From IMG/VR virus record IMGVR_UViG_3300013306_000061, positions 1 to 21,326 of that record: a stretch of DNA of 21,326 bases; one strand, written 5' to 3'. The position numbers were made by a program, and so were the translations under genes. Below are positions 7,311-14,323 of the stretch, piece after piece (position 1 is the first letter of the stretch; each line of letters opens with the position of its first letter). The notes below the pieces were generated by a model. It worked only from the letters and a program-made list of their open reading frames with translations, did not search any database and was not told the origin of the DNA. The stretch comes from a virus.

Positions 7311-7771
7311 ACTTCTGGGCAACCCAACTGGGCGGCACCCCCGCCCCGGCACCGGCACAGCAGCCGAGCATCGCGGGCTACCCGAACGGCTACAGCCCGA
7401 GCCCCTTCTACCAGCCCCCGGCGCAGCAGCATCAGCAGCCGGTCCAGCAGCACCAGCAGGTGCCGCAGCAGAACGACGGCGAGTGGGGAACCATCGAGGG
7501 CTCGTTGAAGAAGGCCCGCTCGGCCTCCCTCACCGAGACCTGTCCCGAGTGCGGGAGCGGCGACTTCTTCAAGCCGCAGGGCAACCCCAACGCGATGTCG
7601 CAGTGCTACACGTGCGGCTACAACCCTCGCTTCGGGCACACCACCGCAGGGGGTGGGATGCCGTCTGGAGACACCGGCCCCACCCAGGCAGCCCGACAGA
7701 CCGAGTCCGGCGGACGAGGCGGCGTGAGCAACTACCGCCCGCAGCAGGTCATCGGCAAGGTCGGCGGCTGA
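7307..7771 (+). CDS. zinc-ribbon protein with Pro/Gln-rich N-terminus
   Basis: The 154-residue product begins with about 60 residues of Pro/Gln/Ala-rich sequence, including repeated QQHQQ units, and then has a zinc ribbon CPECGSGDFF and CYTCGYNP (two CxxC pairs about 19 residues apart). A flexible Gly/Thr-rich tail follows. Zinc ribbons of this shape bind DNA, RNA or protein. Its position between polymerase and ribonucleotide reductase suggests a replication-linked adaptor. The GTG start overlaps the previous stop; GGAAAGG upstream is rather far away (about 11 bases). The CAG-rich repeat in the DNA encodes the Gln tract and is not a separate repeat element. Confidence 0.82.
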   Translation: MNFWATQLGGTPAPAPAQQPSIAGYPNGYSPSPFYQPPAQQHQQPVQQHQQVPQQNDGEWGTIEGSLKKARSASLTETCPECGSGDFFKPQGNPNAMSQCYTCGYNPRFGHTTAGGGMPSGDTGPTQAARQTESGGRGGVSNYRPQQVIGKVGG

Positions 7772-7834
7772 GCACTTAGCACGACCCCGTAGTACCCCTT
7801 CCATCTGACAATCACCCCCTCCTTTGGAGTTGCT

Positions 7835-9460
7835 TTGAGCACCCCTGAAACTGCCATGTCTCCGTTCGCCGAAACGATCATGAAGCAGAAGTACCTGCAC
7901 CCCGGCGAAGAGACCTGGCGCGACATCGCGAACAGGGTTGTGCCCACCGTCCTCGGCCCGATGTTCCCCGAACTGGTCGACGAGATGACCGAGGCCGTCG
8001 TGGCTCGGAAGTTCATGCCCGGTGGCCGCTACCTCTACGCCACCGGCAAGCGGTTCCACCAGACCCAGAACTGCCTCCTGATGCGTGCTGGCGACAGCCG
8101 CGTCGAGTTGGCCGACCTGATGAACCGGGTCACCAGCGGCCTGATGACCGGCGCTGGCGTCGGCATCGTCTGGTCCGACCTGCGCGAGGAGGGTGCGCTC
8201 GTCAAGGGCATGGGTGGCGAGTCCACCGGCCCCCTCGCCTTCATGCAGATGGTCAACGAGATCGGTCGCCACATCATGCAGGGCGGCTCGCGCCGCGCCG
8301 CGATCTGGGCCGGGCTGCACTGGAATCATCCCGACGTCTTCAAGTTCATCACCCTGAAGAACTGGTCCTCGGACATCGTGGCGATGAAGGAGAAGGACTA
8401 CAACGCCGTCGCGCCGATGGACATGACCAACATCTCGGTCATCCTCGACACGGCCTTCTTCGCGGCCTACGAGGACGAGACCAACGAGATGCACGACTGG
8501 GCCCAGAAGGTCTACTGGTCGGTCGTCGAGCAGATGCTCACCACGGCTGAGCCGGGCTTCTCCATCGACGCCGGGGAGAACGAGGGCGAGAACCTCCGCA
8601 ACGCCTGCACCGAGGTCACGAGCCACGACGACAACGACATCTGCAACCTCGGCTCGCTCAACATGGCCAAGATCGACACGGTCGAGGAGTTCGCCCGCCT
8701 CGTCGAGGTCGGCACCGCCTTCCTGCTGGCTGGCACCGAGTACTCCCTGGTCCCCTACGAGGGCGTGGCCCAGACCCGGCAGAAGAACCGCCGCCTCGGG
8801 CTCGGCATCATGGGCGTCTACGAGTGGCTGGTGAAGCGGGGCTACCGCTACGAGCCGAACGACGAGTTGGGCCTGTGGCTCGACGAGTACGCCAAGAGCA
8901 CGGAGATCTCCCACCGCTACGCCGACCGCGCTGGCATCAGCCGTCCGGTGAAGACGCGGGCCATCGCCCCGACCGGCACCATCGGCATCCTGGCCGAGAC
9001 GACCACGGGGATCGAGCCCTTGTTCGCAGCGGCCTACAAGCGCCGCTACCTGAAGGGCCAGGAGTGGCACTTCCAGTACGTCGTGGACGCCACCGCTCAG
9101 CGCCTGGCCGACCAGTACGGCGTGGACCCGGACAGCCTGGAGACCGCGTACGTCCTGGCCTCCGACCCCGAGCGCCGGATCCGGTTCCAGGCCTGGGTGC
9201 AGCAGTGGGTCGACCACGGCATCTCCAGCACCCTGAACCTGCCGGGCTGGATGGAGCAGGACTTCACCCACAAGGAGTTCGGCGGCTTCCTCATGAAGCA
9301 CCTGCCGAACCTGCGCGGCGTGACTTGCTACCCGGACGGCGCACGAGGCGGTCAGCCGCTCAACGTGGTGCCCTACTCCGAGGCCAAGGCCCAGATCGGC
9401 ATCGAGTACCTGGAGATCGGCAACGACCAGGCCTGCGTCAGCGGGGTGTGCGGCGTATGA
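7835..9460 (+). CDS. nrdJ: class II (adenosylcobalamin-type) ribonucleoside reductase
   Basis: This 541-residue enzyme makes deoxynucleotides from ribonucleotides. It shows the family's thiyl-radical motif N256-A-C258-T-E260, redox cysteines C80 (QNCLLM) and C270 (DICNLGSLN), the phosphate-binding APTGTIG (residues 378-384), and a C-terminal CVSGVC pair (C534/C539) that passes electrons to the active site. The lack of a class I radical subunit gene next to it and the compact length favour a B12-dependent class II enzyme. Translation starts at TTG: TTTGGAG at 7823-7829 is five bases away, while the first ATG (7856) has no such site. It overlaps the thioredoxin gene by ATGA, coupling enzyme and reductant. 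Confidence 0.92.
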   Translation: MSTPETAMSPFAETIMKQKYLHPGEETWRDIANRVVPTVLGPMFPELVDEMTEAVVARKFMPGGRYLYATGKRFHQTQNCLLMRAGDSRVELADLMNRVTSGLMTGAGVGIVWSDLREEGALVKGMGGESTGPLAFMQMVNEIGRHIMQGGSRRAAIWAGLHWNHPDVFKFITLKNWSSDIVAMKEKDYNAVAPMDMTNISVILDTAFFAAYEDETNEMHDWAQKVYWSVVEQMLTTAEPGFSIDAGENEGENLRNACTEVTSHDDNDICNLGSLNMAKIDTVEEFARLVEVGTAFLLAGTEYSLVPYEGVAQTRQKNRRLGLGIMGVYEWLVKRGYRYEPNDELGLWLDEYAKSTEISHRYADRAGISRPVKTRAIAPTGTIGILAETTTGIEPLFAAAYKRRYLKGQEWHFQYVVDATAQRLADQYGVDPDSLETAYVLASDPERRIRFQAWVQQWVDHGISSTLNLPGWMEQDFTHKEFGGFLMKHLPNLRGVTCYPDGARGGQPLNVVPYSEAKAQIGIEYLEIGNDQACVSGVCGV

Positions 9461-9729
9461 GCAAGCACATCATCCTCCAGTTCCACGCGGACTGGTGTGG
9501 CCCCTGCCGGGTCGTGACCCCGATCCTGCGAGAGATCGTCGAGGAGAGTCGCGGCACCCTCAGCCTGGTGCGGACCGACGTCGACAAGTACCCGACCGAC
9601 GCGGCGAAGTGGGAGGTCAAGGGCATCCCCACCGTGATCCACCTCGACGAGGAGGGCAACGAGATCGCTCGGATGGTCGGCGCACAGCCGAAGACCCTGC
9701 TGAAAAAGAATCTCAAACTCGCAGGCTGA
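9457..9729 (+). CDS. thioredoxin-like redox protein (90 aa)
   Basis: The product is a short thioredoxin-fold protein with the classical active site WCGPC (residues 13-17), the cis-proline loop GIPTVIHL and a conserved Asp strand (VRTDVDKYP). It is slightly shorter than E. coli thioredoxin. It starts inside the stop of the ribonucleotide reductase gene (ATGA), so it is very probably the dedicated electron donor that reduces the reductase's C-terminal cysteine pair. The gene ends 15 bases before a strong hairpin. It contains the rare pair AAA CTC for Lys-Leu near its end, which avoids an AGCT. Confidence 0.95.
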   Translation: MSKHIILQFHADWCGPCRVVTPILREIVEESRGTLSLVRTDVDKYPTDAAKWEVKGIPTVIHLDEEGNEIARMVGAQPKTLLKKNLKLAG

Positions 9730-9743
9730 AGTAGCAACTACGC

Positions 9744-9787
9744 GGCTGGACTCGAACCGGTTTCACGAATACGGTTTGAGTCCAGCC
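9744..9787 (+). terminator. long hairpin containing AACCGGTT after the reductase/thioredoxin genes
   Basis: GGCTGGACTCGAACCG (from 9744) pairs with CGGTTTGAGTCCAGCC (to 9787): 16 pairs with a single G-U and a loop of about 12 bases. It lies just after the thioredoxin stop and before recA. The left arm and loop include the palindrome AACCGGTT (9755-9762). It probably ends the reductase transcript, although no U-tract follows; it may also hold an operator. The 10-mer GTAGCAACTA (9731-9740) just upstream is identical to 1542-1551. Confidence 0.72.
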
Positions 9788-9820
9788 GTTTCCACCTCCC
9801 ACCACCCACATTGGAGCCCC

Positions 9821-10978
9821 ATGGGTAACATGCAAGAGGCCCTCGCCGTGATGGCGAAGGTCAACAAGGAGTTCGGCGCGGACGCAATCGTCGTCGCCAC
9901 GGACATGGCGATCCCCCGCCGGTTCACCACCGGTTCCGTGAGCCTCGACGTCGCCCTCGGTGGCGGCTGGCCCGCGAACCAGTGGAACGAGGTCATCGGC
10001 CTGGAGAGCCACGGCAAGACCGCCGTGTGCCTGAAGACCATCGCCGCCAACCAGGCGCTCGACCCTGACTTCCTGACTCTCTGGGTCGCCGCCGAGCACT
10101 ACGACCTGGACCAGGCCGAGGCCCTGGGTGTCGACAGCAGCCGCGTCATCGTTCTACCCACCCAGGAGATGGAGGTGGCGCTGGAGAAGATGCTCGACTT
10201 CGTCGGCTCGCGCGCTGTCGACGCTGTGGTCCTGGACTCCTACCCGGCGCTGATCCCCGCCGAGGAGGAGGGCAAGGGGATGGACGAGAGCGTCATGGCT
10301 ATCGGCGCTCGGCTGATGGGCAAGTTCTTCCGCAAGGCCGGGAAGGCTGGCAAGCGGAATCTACGCGACCCGTACGACGCCCCGTTCCTCGGCCTGATCA
10401 TCAACCAGTACCGGGACGCCATCGGCTCGTTCAGCCCCCACGGCACCCCGAAGACCACGCCGGGTGGCAAGGCCAAGAACTACGGCTTCTACACCCGCGT
10501 CGAGGTCCGTCGTGACGAGTTCATCGAGGAGGCCCGGCCCGGCAAGGGCAAGGTCAAGGTCGGCCAGACCATCAAGGTGAAGACGATCAAGAACAAGTCG
10601 AACGCGCCCCAGCAGGTCGCGAGCATCGACTTCTACTTCCGTGACGCCCCGATCAAGGGCTTCGAGCGCGGAGACTACGACACGGTCAAGGAGATCGTCG
10701 TCATGGGCGTTCTGTTCGACGTCATCAAGCAGTCCGGCGCGTGGTTCTCGTTCGAGAACGGCGAGGTCGACGACAAGGGCAAGCCCCGCTACCGCTGGCA
10801 GGGCGCACCGGCAATGTCCGAGTACCTGCGTGGCGACCTGAACCTCCAGGACGAGGTCACCGCCGCCGTCATGGAGGCCATCGCCAACAAGGACGTCGAG
10901 CGAGTCAGCGCAGAGGACGTCGAGGCTGCCGAGAACGCGGGCACCAAGAAGGTCACCCGCCGCACGAAGGCCGCGTGA
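9821..10978 (+). CDS. recA: RecA-like recombinase
   Basis: The 385-residue protein follows the RecA ATPase core: Walker A GLESHGKT (residues 60-67), catalytic Glu in AAEH (E92), Walker B AVVLDS (D139), and the L1/L2 DNA-binding region around INQYRDAIG and TTPGGKAKNYG. It forms filaments on single-stranded DNA and promotes strand exchange, probably with the ssDNA-binding protein and nucleases of this window. ATG 9821 is chosen because GGAG (9813-9816) sits four bases upstream; the frame extends to 9776 inside the hairpin. The C-terminal 40 residues are charged and differ from bacterial RecA. A longer insert (about residues 225-260) follows the L2 region. Confidence 0.93.
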   Translation: MGNMQEALAVMAKVNKEFGADAIVVATDMAIPRRFTTGSVSLDVALGGGWPANQWNEVIGLESHGKTAVCLKTIAANQALDPDFLTLWVAAEHYDLDQAEALGVDSSRVIVLPTQEMEVALEKMLDFVGSRAVDAVVLDSYPALIPAEEEGKGMDESVMAIGARLMGKFFRKAGKAGKRNLRDPYDAPFLGLIINQYRDAIGSFSPHGTPKTTPGGKAKNYGFYTRVEVRRDEFIEEARPGKGKVKVGQTIKVKTIKNKSNAPQQVASIDFYFRDAPIKGFERGDYDTVKEIVVMGVLFDVIKQSGAWFSFENGEVDDKGKPRYRWQGAPAMSEYLRGDLNLQDEVTAAVMEAIANKDVERVSAEDVEAAENAGTKKVTRRTKAA

Positions 10979-11202
10979 GGGGGGACGTCGCGCTGGCGGT
11001 CTGTCTCATGCTCGCCTGCGCGTACATCCTCCATCAGCACCGCAAGATCCTCCGTCTCATCGACCGTTTGGAGCGCAACCGTGGCCATCACGTCACTGAA
11101 GAAGAGCCAGCGCCAGGAGAAGGCAACAGCGAAACGATTCGGCGGCTCCGTCAACGCGGGGTCGGGCAACGGCTGGGTCAGGAAGAACGACGTGCGGACT
11201 GA
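10975..11202 (+). CDS. small single-pass membrane protein (75 aa), overlapping the next gene
   Basis: GTG overlaps the recA stop (GTGA) with AAGG at 10967-10970 upstream. Residues 5-19 (VALAVCLMLACAYIL) form a probable membrane segment, followed by a basic, charged tail. The last 122 bases overlap the resolvase-like gene in another frame, which is large for this genome. Either a real protein has its tail inside the next gene, or only the 5' part matters and this is a chance frame filling a 102-bp gap. No family was recognised. Confidence 0.5.
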   Translation: MRGDVALAVCLMLACAYILHQHRKILRLIDRLERNRGHHVTEEEPAPGEGNSETIRRLRQRGVGQRLGQEERRAD

Positions 11203-11413
11203 CGACATCTCGTTCGAGATGAAGTACACCGACGCCAAGTCCTACTCGCTGAAGGCAGCGGACCTGCGCCTCGCTGAGCGGCACGCGCTGCTCGACGGCA
11301 GGGAGATGGCGTTCGGGATCTCGTTCTCGGGCGAGCGTGACTACGTCGTCGTCCCCGCCGAGTACTTCGAGCGCCTGCACGACGCGCTTCATACGAAGGG
11401 CGGGGACGCCTGA
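11081..11413 (+). CDS. PD-(D/E)XK Holliday-junction-resolvase-like nuclease
   Basis: The 110-residue product has the layout of the small phage resolvase/PD-(D/E)XK family: RQEKATAKRFGGSVNAGSGN, then DVRTDDISFEMKYTDAKSYSLK with the catalytic D...E-x-K, then an alternating helix and strand part ending YVVVPAEYF. Such enzymes cut branched DNA; the protein probably resolves recombination intermediates made by RecA. GTG 11081 has TTTGGAG eight bases upstream and cannot be much later without losing the conserved N-terminus. It overlaps the WhiB-like gene by one base (TGATG). Confidence 0.83.
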   Translation: MAITSLKKSQRQEKATAKRFGGSVNAGSGNGWVRKNDVRTDDISFEMKYTDAKSYSLKAADLRLAERHALLDGREMAFGISFSGERDYVVVPAEYFERLHDALHTKGGDA

Positions 11414-11799
11414 TGGTGATGCACCTCCGCATCCCCGCGCCGCGCTGGCACGGTGGAGGCGACCCGCTGAAGGAAGCGCACTGCTACTCCTTCCCGGTCT
11501 CTCGGGCCTACGACCCCTGGTTCGGGATGGTCGACGGCAAGTTCGACATCTCCGAGCAGGACGAGGCGATGAAGATCTGCAACGGCATCGACTCAGGCCG
11601 GGTCTGCCCGCTCCGACAGGAGTGCCTCGTCTTCTCGCTGAAGAACAACTGCGGGGACGGGATCTGGGGCGGCATGCACGAAGAGGACCGGACGCAGATG
11701 CGTCGATTCATGAAGGAGAAGGACTGGGCATGGCACGAGCCGACGCTACGCGAGCACGAACTCCCGGTGGACGACGACGGGTCAAGCCTGTTGGTCTGA
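11413..11799 (+). CDS. WhiB-family regulator with altered cysteine spacing
   Basis: The 128-residue protein shows the WhiB hallmarks: C24, C56, C65 and C71 as cluster ligands, CPLRQECLVFSL after the third Cys, and the G-[IV]-WGG turn (GIWGGM, residues 83-88). Canonical WhiB proteins have C-x2-C-x5-C; here it is C56-x8-C65-x5-C71, a six-residue insertion between two ligands, and there is an extra Cys at 80. WhiB proteins carry an [4Fe-4S] cluster and act with the main sigma factor in actinobacteria. A phage copy probably redirects host transcription or mimics a host WhiB. ATG overlaps the previous stop. Identity as WhiB is secure; the altered spacing is directly visible. Confidence 0.88.
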   Translation: MVMHLRIPAPRWHGGGDPLKEAHCYSFPVSRAYDPWFGMVDGKFDISEQDEAMKICNGIDSGRVCPLRQECLVFSLKNNCGDGIWGGMHEEDRTQMRRFMKEKDWAWHEPTLREHELPVDDDGSSLLV

Positions 11800-12968
11800 T
11801 GTCGGAACTCGCCGCAGCGAAGAAGGTCAAGGCCTCTCTGCTCGGCGACATCCAGGCCCACCTCCTGAAGGAGCACCAGAAGCCCACCGACCGCCGCCAG
11901 GACATCCTGCACCCCAGCGAGATGGCCAAGGCGGACTGGTGCCCCCGACAGTCGTTCTACAGGCTGTCGGGGGCTACGGCCACCAACCCGGACAACGACA
12001 AGTTCTCGTTCGCGCTGGAGACGATCTTCGCCGAGGGCCACGAGATCCACCGCAAGTGGCAGCAGTGGCTCTGGGACATGGGTCGGCTCTGGGGCAAGTG
12101 GAAGTGCCTGATGTGTGGGGCCGAGTGGTACGACACCTCTCCGCAGGGCTGCGCGAGCGGCTCGTGTCCAGGCGACAAGGGTGTCCTGGTCTACCGCGAG
12201 GTGCCACTGGAGGCCGAGGCCAAGTACCTCATCGCCGGTCACGAGGACGGCGCTGACAACAAGACCAACAGCCTGGTCGAGATCAAGTCCATCGGCCAGG
12301 GGACGCTGCGGTTCGAGGAGCCCAGCCTGCTTCGCAAGTGGCAGGTCGAGACCACGGACGGCAAGAAGGTCTACGACCTGGACGGGCTCTGGAAGGACAT
12401 CAAGCGCCCGCTCAGCAGCCACGTCCGCCAGACCATGATCTACCTCGCGCTCTGCCGGGAGATGGGCCTTCCGTACGACAAGGTCACGTTCCTCTACGAG
12501 TACAAGGCCAACCAGCAGGTCAAGGCCTTCGAGTTGAAGTGGTCGCCCGAGATCGTCGAGCCGCTGCTCGAACAGGCGCTCGACGTCAAGTACTCGCTGA
12601 AGACCGGCAAGCCCCCCGCACGACCGTCCTTCACGGGGCGAGACACCACCACCTGTCGAGGCTGCGCGTTCCTCGACCTCTGCTACGAAGGAGAAACCGA
12701 TGACTCGACGAGTCGTTCGGCCAATGAAGAACCTGACCCTGAGTATGGGGACAGCCTCGCTGGAGGCGGCTCGGCGACTCGAACTGCAAGGGCTCGACGT
12801 GCCGATTCGACCGAGGGACGACGTCCCCGATCTGCCCGAGGACATCACGGATCTGTCGGACGCGGAACTGATGGGGACGTTCGTTCGGCTGACGCGCTGG
12901 ACGGAGTACATCGGGGCTCAGTTGGCAGCGGCCCAGGTCGACGAGAAGTACGCCGACGCTTCACTTGA
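11799..12968 (+). CDS. Cas4-like Fe-S PD-(D/E)XK nuclease with central zinc ribbon
   Basis: The product resembles Cas4/AddB-type nucleases. C48 (ADWCPRQSFYRL) and C286-x2-C289-x5-C295 match the four cysteines of their [4Fe-4S] cluster. The nuclease core shows D150/D153 (GHEDGAD) and E161-x-K163 (LVEIKS), then a QxxxY-like RQTMIYLALC. Between them C103-x2-C106-x11-C118-x4-C123 looks like an inserted zinc ribbon. The recognisable domain ends near residue 298 (CYEGE), but the frame stays open for 91 more residues of low-complexity Arg/Ser/Gly sequence that lie entirely over the next gene. That tail may be an untranslated-looking by-product of the lost stop. The protein probably processes DNA ends for recombination; there is no CRISPR array here. 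Confidence 0.85.
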   Translation: MSELAAAKKVKASLLGDIQAHLLKEHQKPTDRRQDILHPSEMAKADWCPRQSFYRLSGATATNPDNDKFSFALETIFAEGHEIHRKWQQWLWDMGRLWGKWKCLMCGAEWYDTSPQGCASGSCPGDKGVLVYREVPLEAEAKYLIAGHEDGADNKTNSLVEIKSIGQGTLRFEEPSLLRKWQVETTDGKKVYDLDGLWKDIKRPLSSHVRQTMIYLALCREMGLPYDKVTFLYEYKANQQVKAFELKWSPEIVEPLLEQALDVKYSLKTGKPPARPSFTGRDTTTCRGCAFLDLCYEGETDDSTSRSANEEPDPEYGDSLAGGGSATRTARARRADSTEGRRPRSARGHHGSVGRGTDGDVRSADALDGVHRGSVGSGPGRREVRRRFT

Positions 12969-13221
12969 CAAGATCAAGGCCCTATCCGCCGTGGCGAATA
13001 TGGCTGAGAAGACAGTGACTGCGGCCAAGGCTCGGGCCTACGAGGACCAGGCGTTCATCGAGGCCCAGGAAGCCGTCCACGCGGCGTACGCCTTCCGGAA
13101 GTTGACCGAGTCGATCTACACCGCGACCGACAACAAGGCCGCGCTGCTCTCCCGCGAACTCACCCGCCGGGTGAACCGCAACGACCGCGACTCTCGCGCC
13201 AACGGAAGGTTCGGATCATGA
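12700..13221 (+). CDS. hypothetical helical protein (173 aa), overlapping the Cas4-like gene
   Basis: ATG 12700 has a strong GAAGGAG six bases upstream (12687-12693), and the frame shows the normal codon bias, so this is a real gene despite a 269-base overlap with the Cas4-like frame. The product has an Arg-rich first 40 residues, then LPEDITDLSDAELM and long helices (residues about 55-160) with many Ala and Glu. Its layout recalls a group of actinophage proteins of unknown function that sit near recombination genes; no catalytic motif is visible. It overlaps the HAD-like gene by ATGA. Confidence 0.88.
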   Translation: MTRRVVRPMKNLTLSMGTASLEAARRLELQGLDVPIRPRDDVPDLPEDITDLSDAELMGTFVRLTRWTEYIGAQLAAAQVDEKYADASLDKIKALSAVANMAEKTVTAAKARAYEDQAFIEAQEAVHAAYAFRKLTESIYTATDNKAALLSRELTRRVNRNDRDSRANGRFGS

Positions 13222-13757
13222 GGATCGGCGTGGACGTGGACGACGTCCTGTTCCCTTGGGGCTACCGAGCGCACGCGCTCTGCAAGGCAGCCGGGATCAC
13301 CAACGGCAAGCAGGTCACCCAGTGGGAGGCGCACCTGGACTACGGCGTGCCACTCCAGTCGTGGCTCGACGCTGTCGGCCCGATGGTGGACGACGGCTCC
13401 TACCTCGCGGCCCCGTACGAGGGCGTACAGGACGCGCTGGCGCGGCTCCAGGCAGCCGGGCACACCATCCACCTCGTCACGGCCCGTGGGGGCTTCTCTC
13501 GCGGCTCGGAGATCCGCCAGCAGACCATCCAGTGGCTCAGCGACTGGGAGATCCCCTACGACGCCCTGACGTTCTCCAAGGACAAGACCGTCGTCAACGT
13601 GGACGTCTTCATCGACGACAGCCTGAAGAACTACGACGCGCTCGTGGCAGCCGGGGTCAACACCTACCTCGTGAACCAGCCGCACAACGGCCCGTGGTTC
13701 GACCGCCGTCAGCGGGTCAACTCCTTCGTCGAGTTCGCGGACCTGCTGTGCCAGTAG
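13218..13757 (+). CDS. HAD-superfamily 5'(3')-deoxyribonucleotidase-like protein
   Basis: The 179-residue product carries the HAD motifs: DVDDVL (D6 nucleophile, D8 acid), HLVTAR (motif II Thr), a Lys (FSKDKT, motif III) and DVFIDDS (motif IV metal ligands). Length and cap layout suit the small 5'(3')-nucleotidase branch of the family, which removes phosphate from nucleotides. Together with ribonucleotide reductase and dNMP kinase it would tune the deoxynucleotide pool, although a DNA 3'-phosphatase role beside the RNA ligase is also possible. ATG overlaps the previous stop. The substrate cannot be read from sequence. Confidence 0.8.
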   Translation: MRIGVDVDDVLFPWGYRAHALCKAAGITNGKQVTQWEAHLDYGVPLQSWLDAVGPMVDDGSYLAAPYEGVQDALARLQAAGHTIHLVTARGGFSRGSEIRQQTIQWLSDWEIPYDALTFSKDKTVVNVDVFIDDSLKNYDALVAAGVNTYLVNQPHNGPWFDRRQRVNSFVEFADLLCQ

Positions 13758-13891
13758 TCCGCCGCAGGCACACCCTCCCGTACTGCACCTGCACCAAGCA
13801 GAGCCCCTCCTTCACCTGCCTGGAGGGCCGCTGGGTGCACGTCTGCTGCCGTCGCGAGTCCAAGGTCGCCTGGCTGCGTCGATGGGGCTGA
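13748..13891 (+). CDS. small Cys-rich protein (47 aa)
   Basis: GTG 13748 lies in the last codons of the HAD-like gene; the frame encodes 47 residues with an Arg-rich start and cysteines arranged C-x-C ... C ... CC (YCTCTK, FTCLEG, HVCCRR). This looks like a small metal-binding knuckle, with a basic N-terminus that might touch nucleic acid. The next gene starts within its end (ATG 13882). No clear ribosome-binding site was seen, so translation is probably coupled. The function is unknown. Confidence 0.6.
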   Translation: MPVVRRRHTLPYCTCTKQSPSFTCLEGRWVHVCCRRESKVAWLRRWG

Positions 13892-14313
13892 AGCAGCGCA
13901 AGCACACACGACTCGCCCAGCCCCGGCCCCCGTGGGAGTGGCGAGAGACGGCCAACAAGGGAGCGCCCCGCACGCTCCTGTCCAACCACAAGAACCCGGT
14001 CACCGTGTCTCTCGGGGGAGCACGCGTGGTGGCCGGGCAGTTCGACTGGATGCTGCGGCTCTACCAGCACAAGGGAGCCACCAAGCAGTCCAGGTTCTGG
14101 CAGGACGAATCCGGATCGGACTTCGTGGCGTACTTCGCCGAGGAGTGGGATCGGATTTCTGAAAAGGCCTGCTGGCTCGAACTCGTGGATCCGGATACCG
14201 AATCGGTTTTGCGAACCGGAATCAGATCTGCTAGAAAGTACGGAACCACCGCTGACACAGCGCGCGGCCCGATGTGGGTCGTCCCGCTGGATCTCTATTC
14301 GCTTCACGACTAG
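13882..14313 (+). CDS. hypothetical basic protein (143 aa), low-GC 3' end
   Basis: I do not recognise this protein. The ATG overlaps the end of the Cys-rich gene by ten bases. The first 35 residues are basic (MGLKQRKHTRLAQPRPPW), followed by a mixed domain with aromatic residues (QFDWMLRLYQ, FVAYFAEEWD). From 14141 to 14250 G+C falls to about 53% by hand count, and codons such as GAA, GAT, ATT, TTT and AGA appear that the neighbours avoid. The probable promoter at 14209-14237 lies in that stretch, which may explain the odd codon choice. Confidence 0.82.
   Translation: MGLKQRKHTRLAQPRPPWEWRETANKGAPRTLLSNHKNPVTVSLGGARVVAGQFDWMLRLYQHKGATKQSRFWQDESGSDFVAYFAEEWDRISEKACWLELVDPDTESVLRTGIRSARKYGTTADTARGPMWVVPLDLYSLHD
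14209..14237 (+). promoter_or_regulatory. putative intragenic promoter: TTGCGA, 17 bp, TAGAAA
   Basis: TTGCGA (14209-14214) and TAGAAA (14232-14237) are spaced by 17 bp. The -35 box and spacer contain GAACCGGAA, the same string as in the spacer of the strong promoter at 1526-1555. It lies inside the 3' part of the gene ending at 14313 and would drive the membrane protein and RNA ligase genes. The match to consensus is moderate. Confidence 0.4.
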
Positions 14314-14323
14314 GAGACACCAC

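Noticed and set aside
7425-7475. CAG-rich triplet repeat as a separate repeat element
   Set aside because: It encodes the Gln/His-rich tract of the zinc-ribbon protein and is imperfect; no other sign of an element.
7772-7834. Promoter or riboswitch before the ribonucleotide reductase gene
   Set aside because: The 63-bp gap is too short for a cobalamin riboswitch, and I see neither hairpin nor a -35/-10 pair. Only the ribosome-binding site TTTGGAG is clear.
7043-9301. Minus-strand open frame of 752 codons
   Set aside because: It is the complement of the zinc-ribbon and ribonucleotide reductase genes, has no ribosome-binding site or motif, and its composition is that of a shadow frame.
11508-12911. 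Minus-strand open frame of 467 codons
   Set aside because: It mirrors WhiB and the Cas4-like gene, shows no recognisable domain, and would contradict the compact plus-strand gene order.
11799-12968. Cas4-like gene as a sign of CRISPR
   Set aside because: No repeat-spacer array or cas1/cas2-like gene is present. Lone Cas4-like nucleases are common in phages.
12965-12995. TTGACA at 12965-12970 as a promoter
   Set aside because: Nothing like a -10 box is found at the required distance, and the stretch is inside a well-supported gene.
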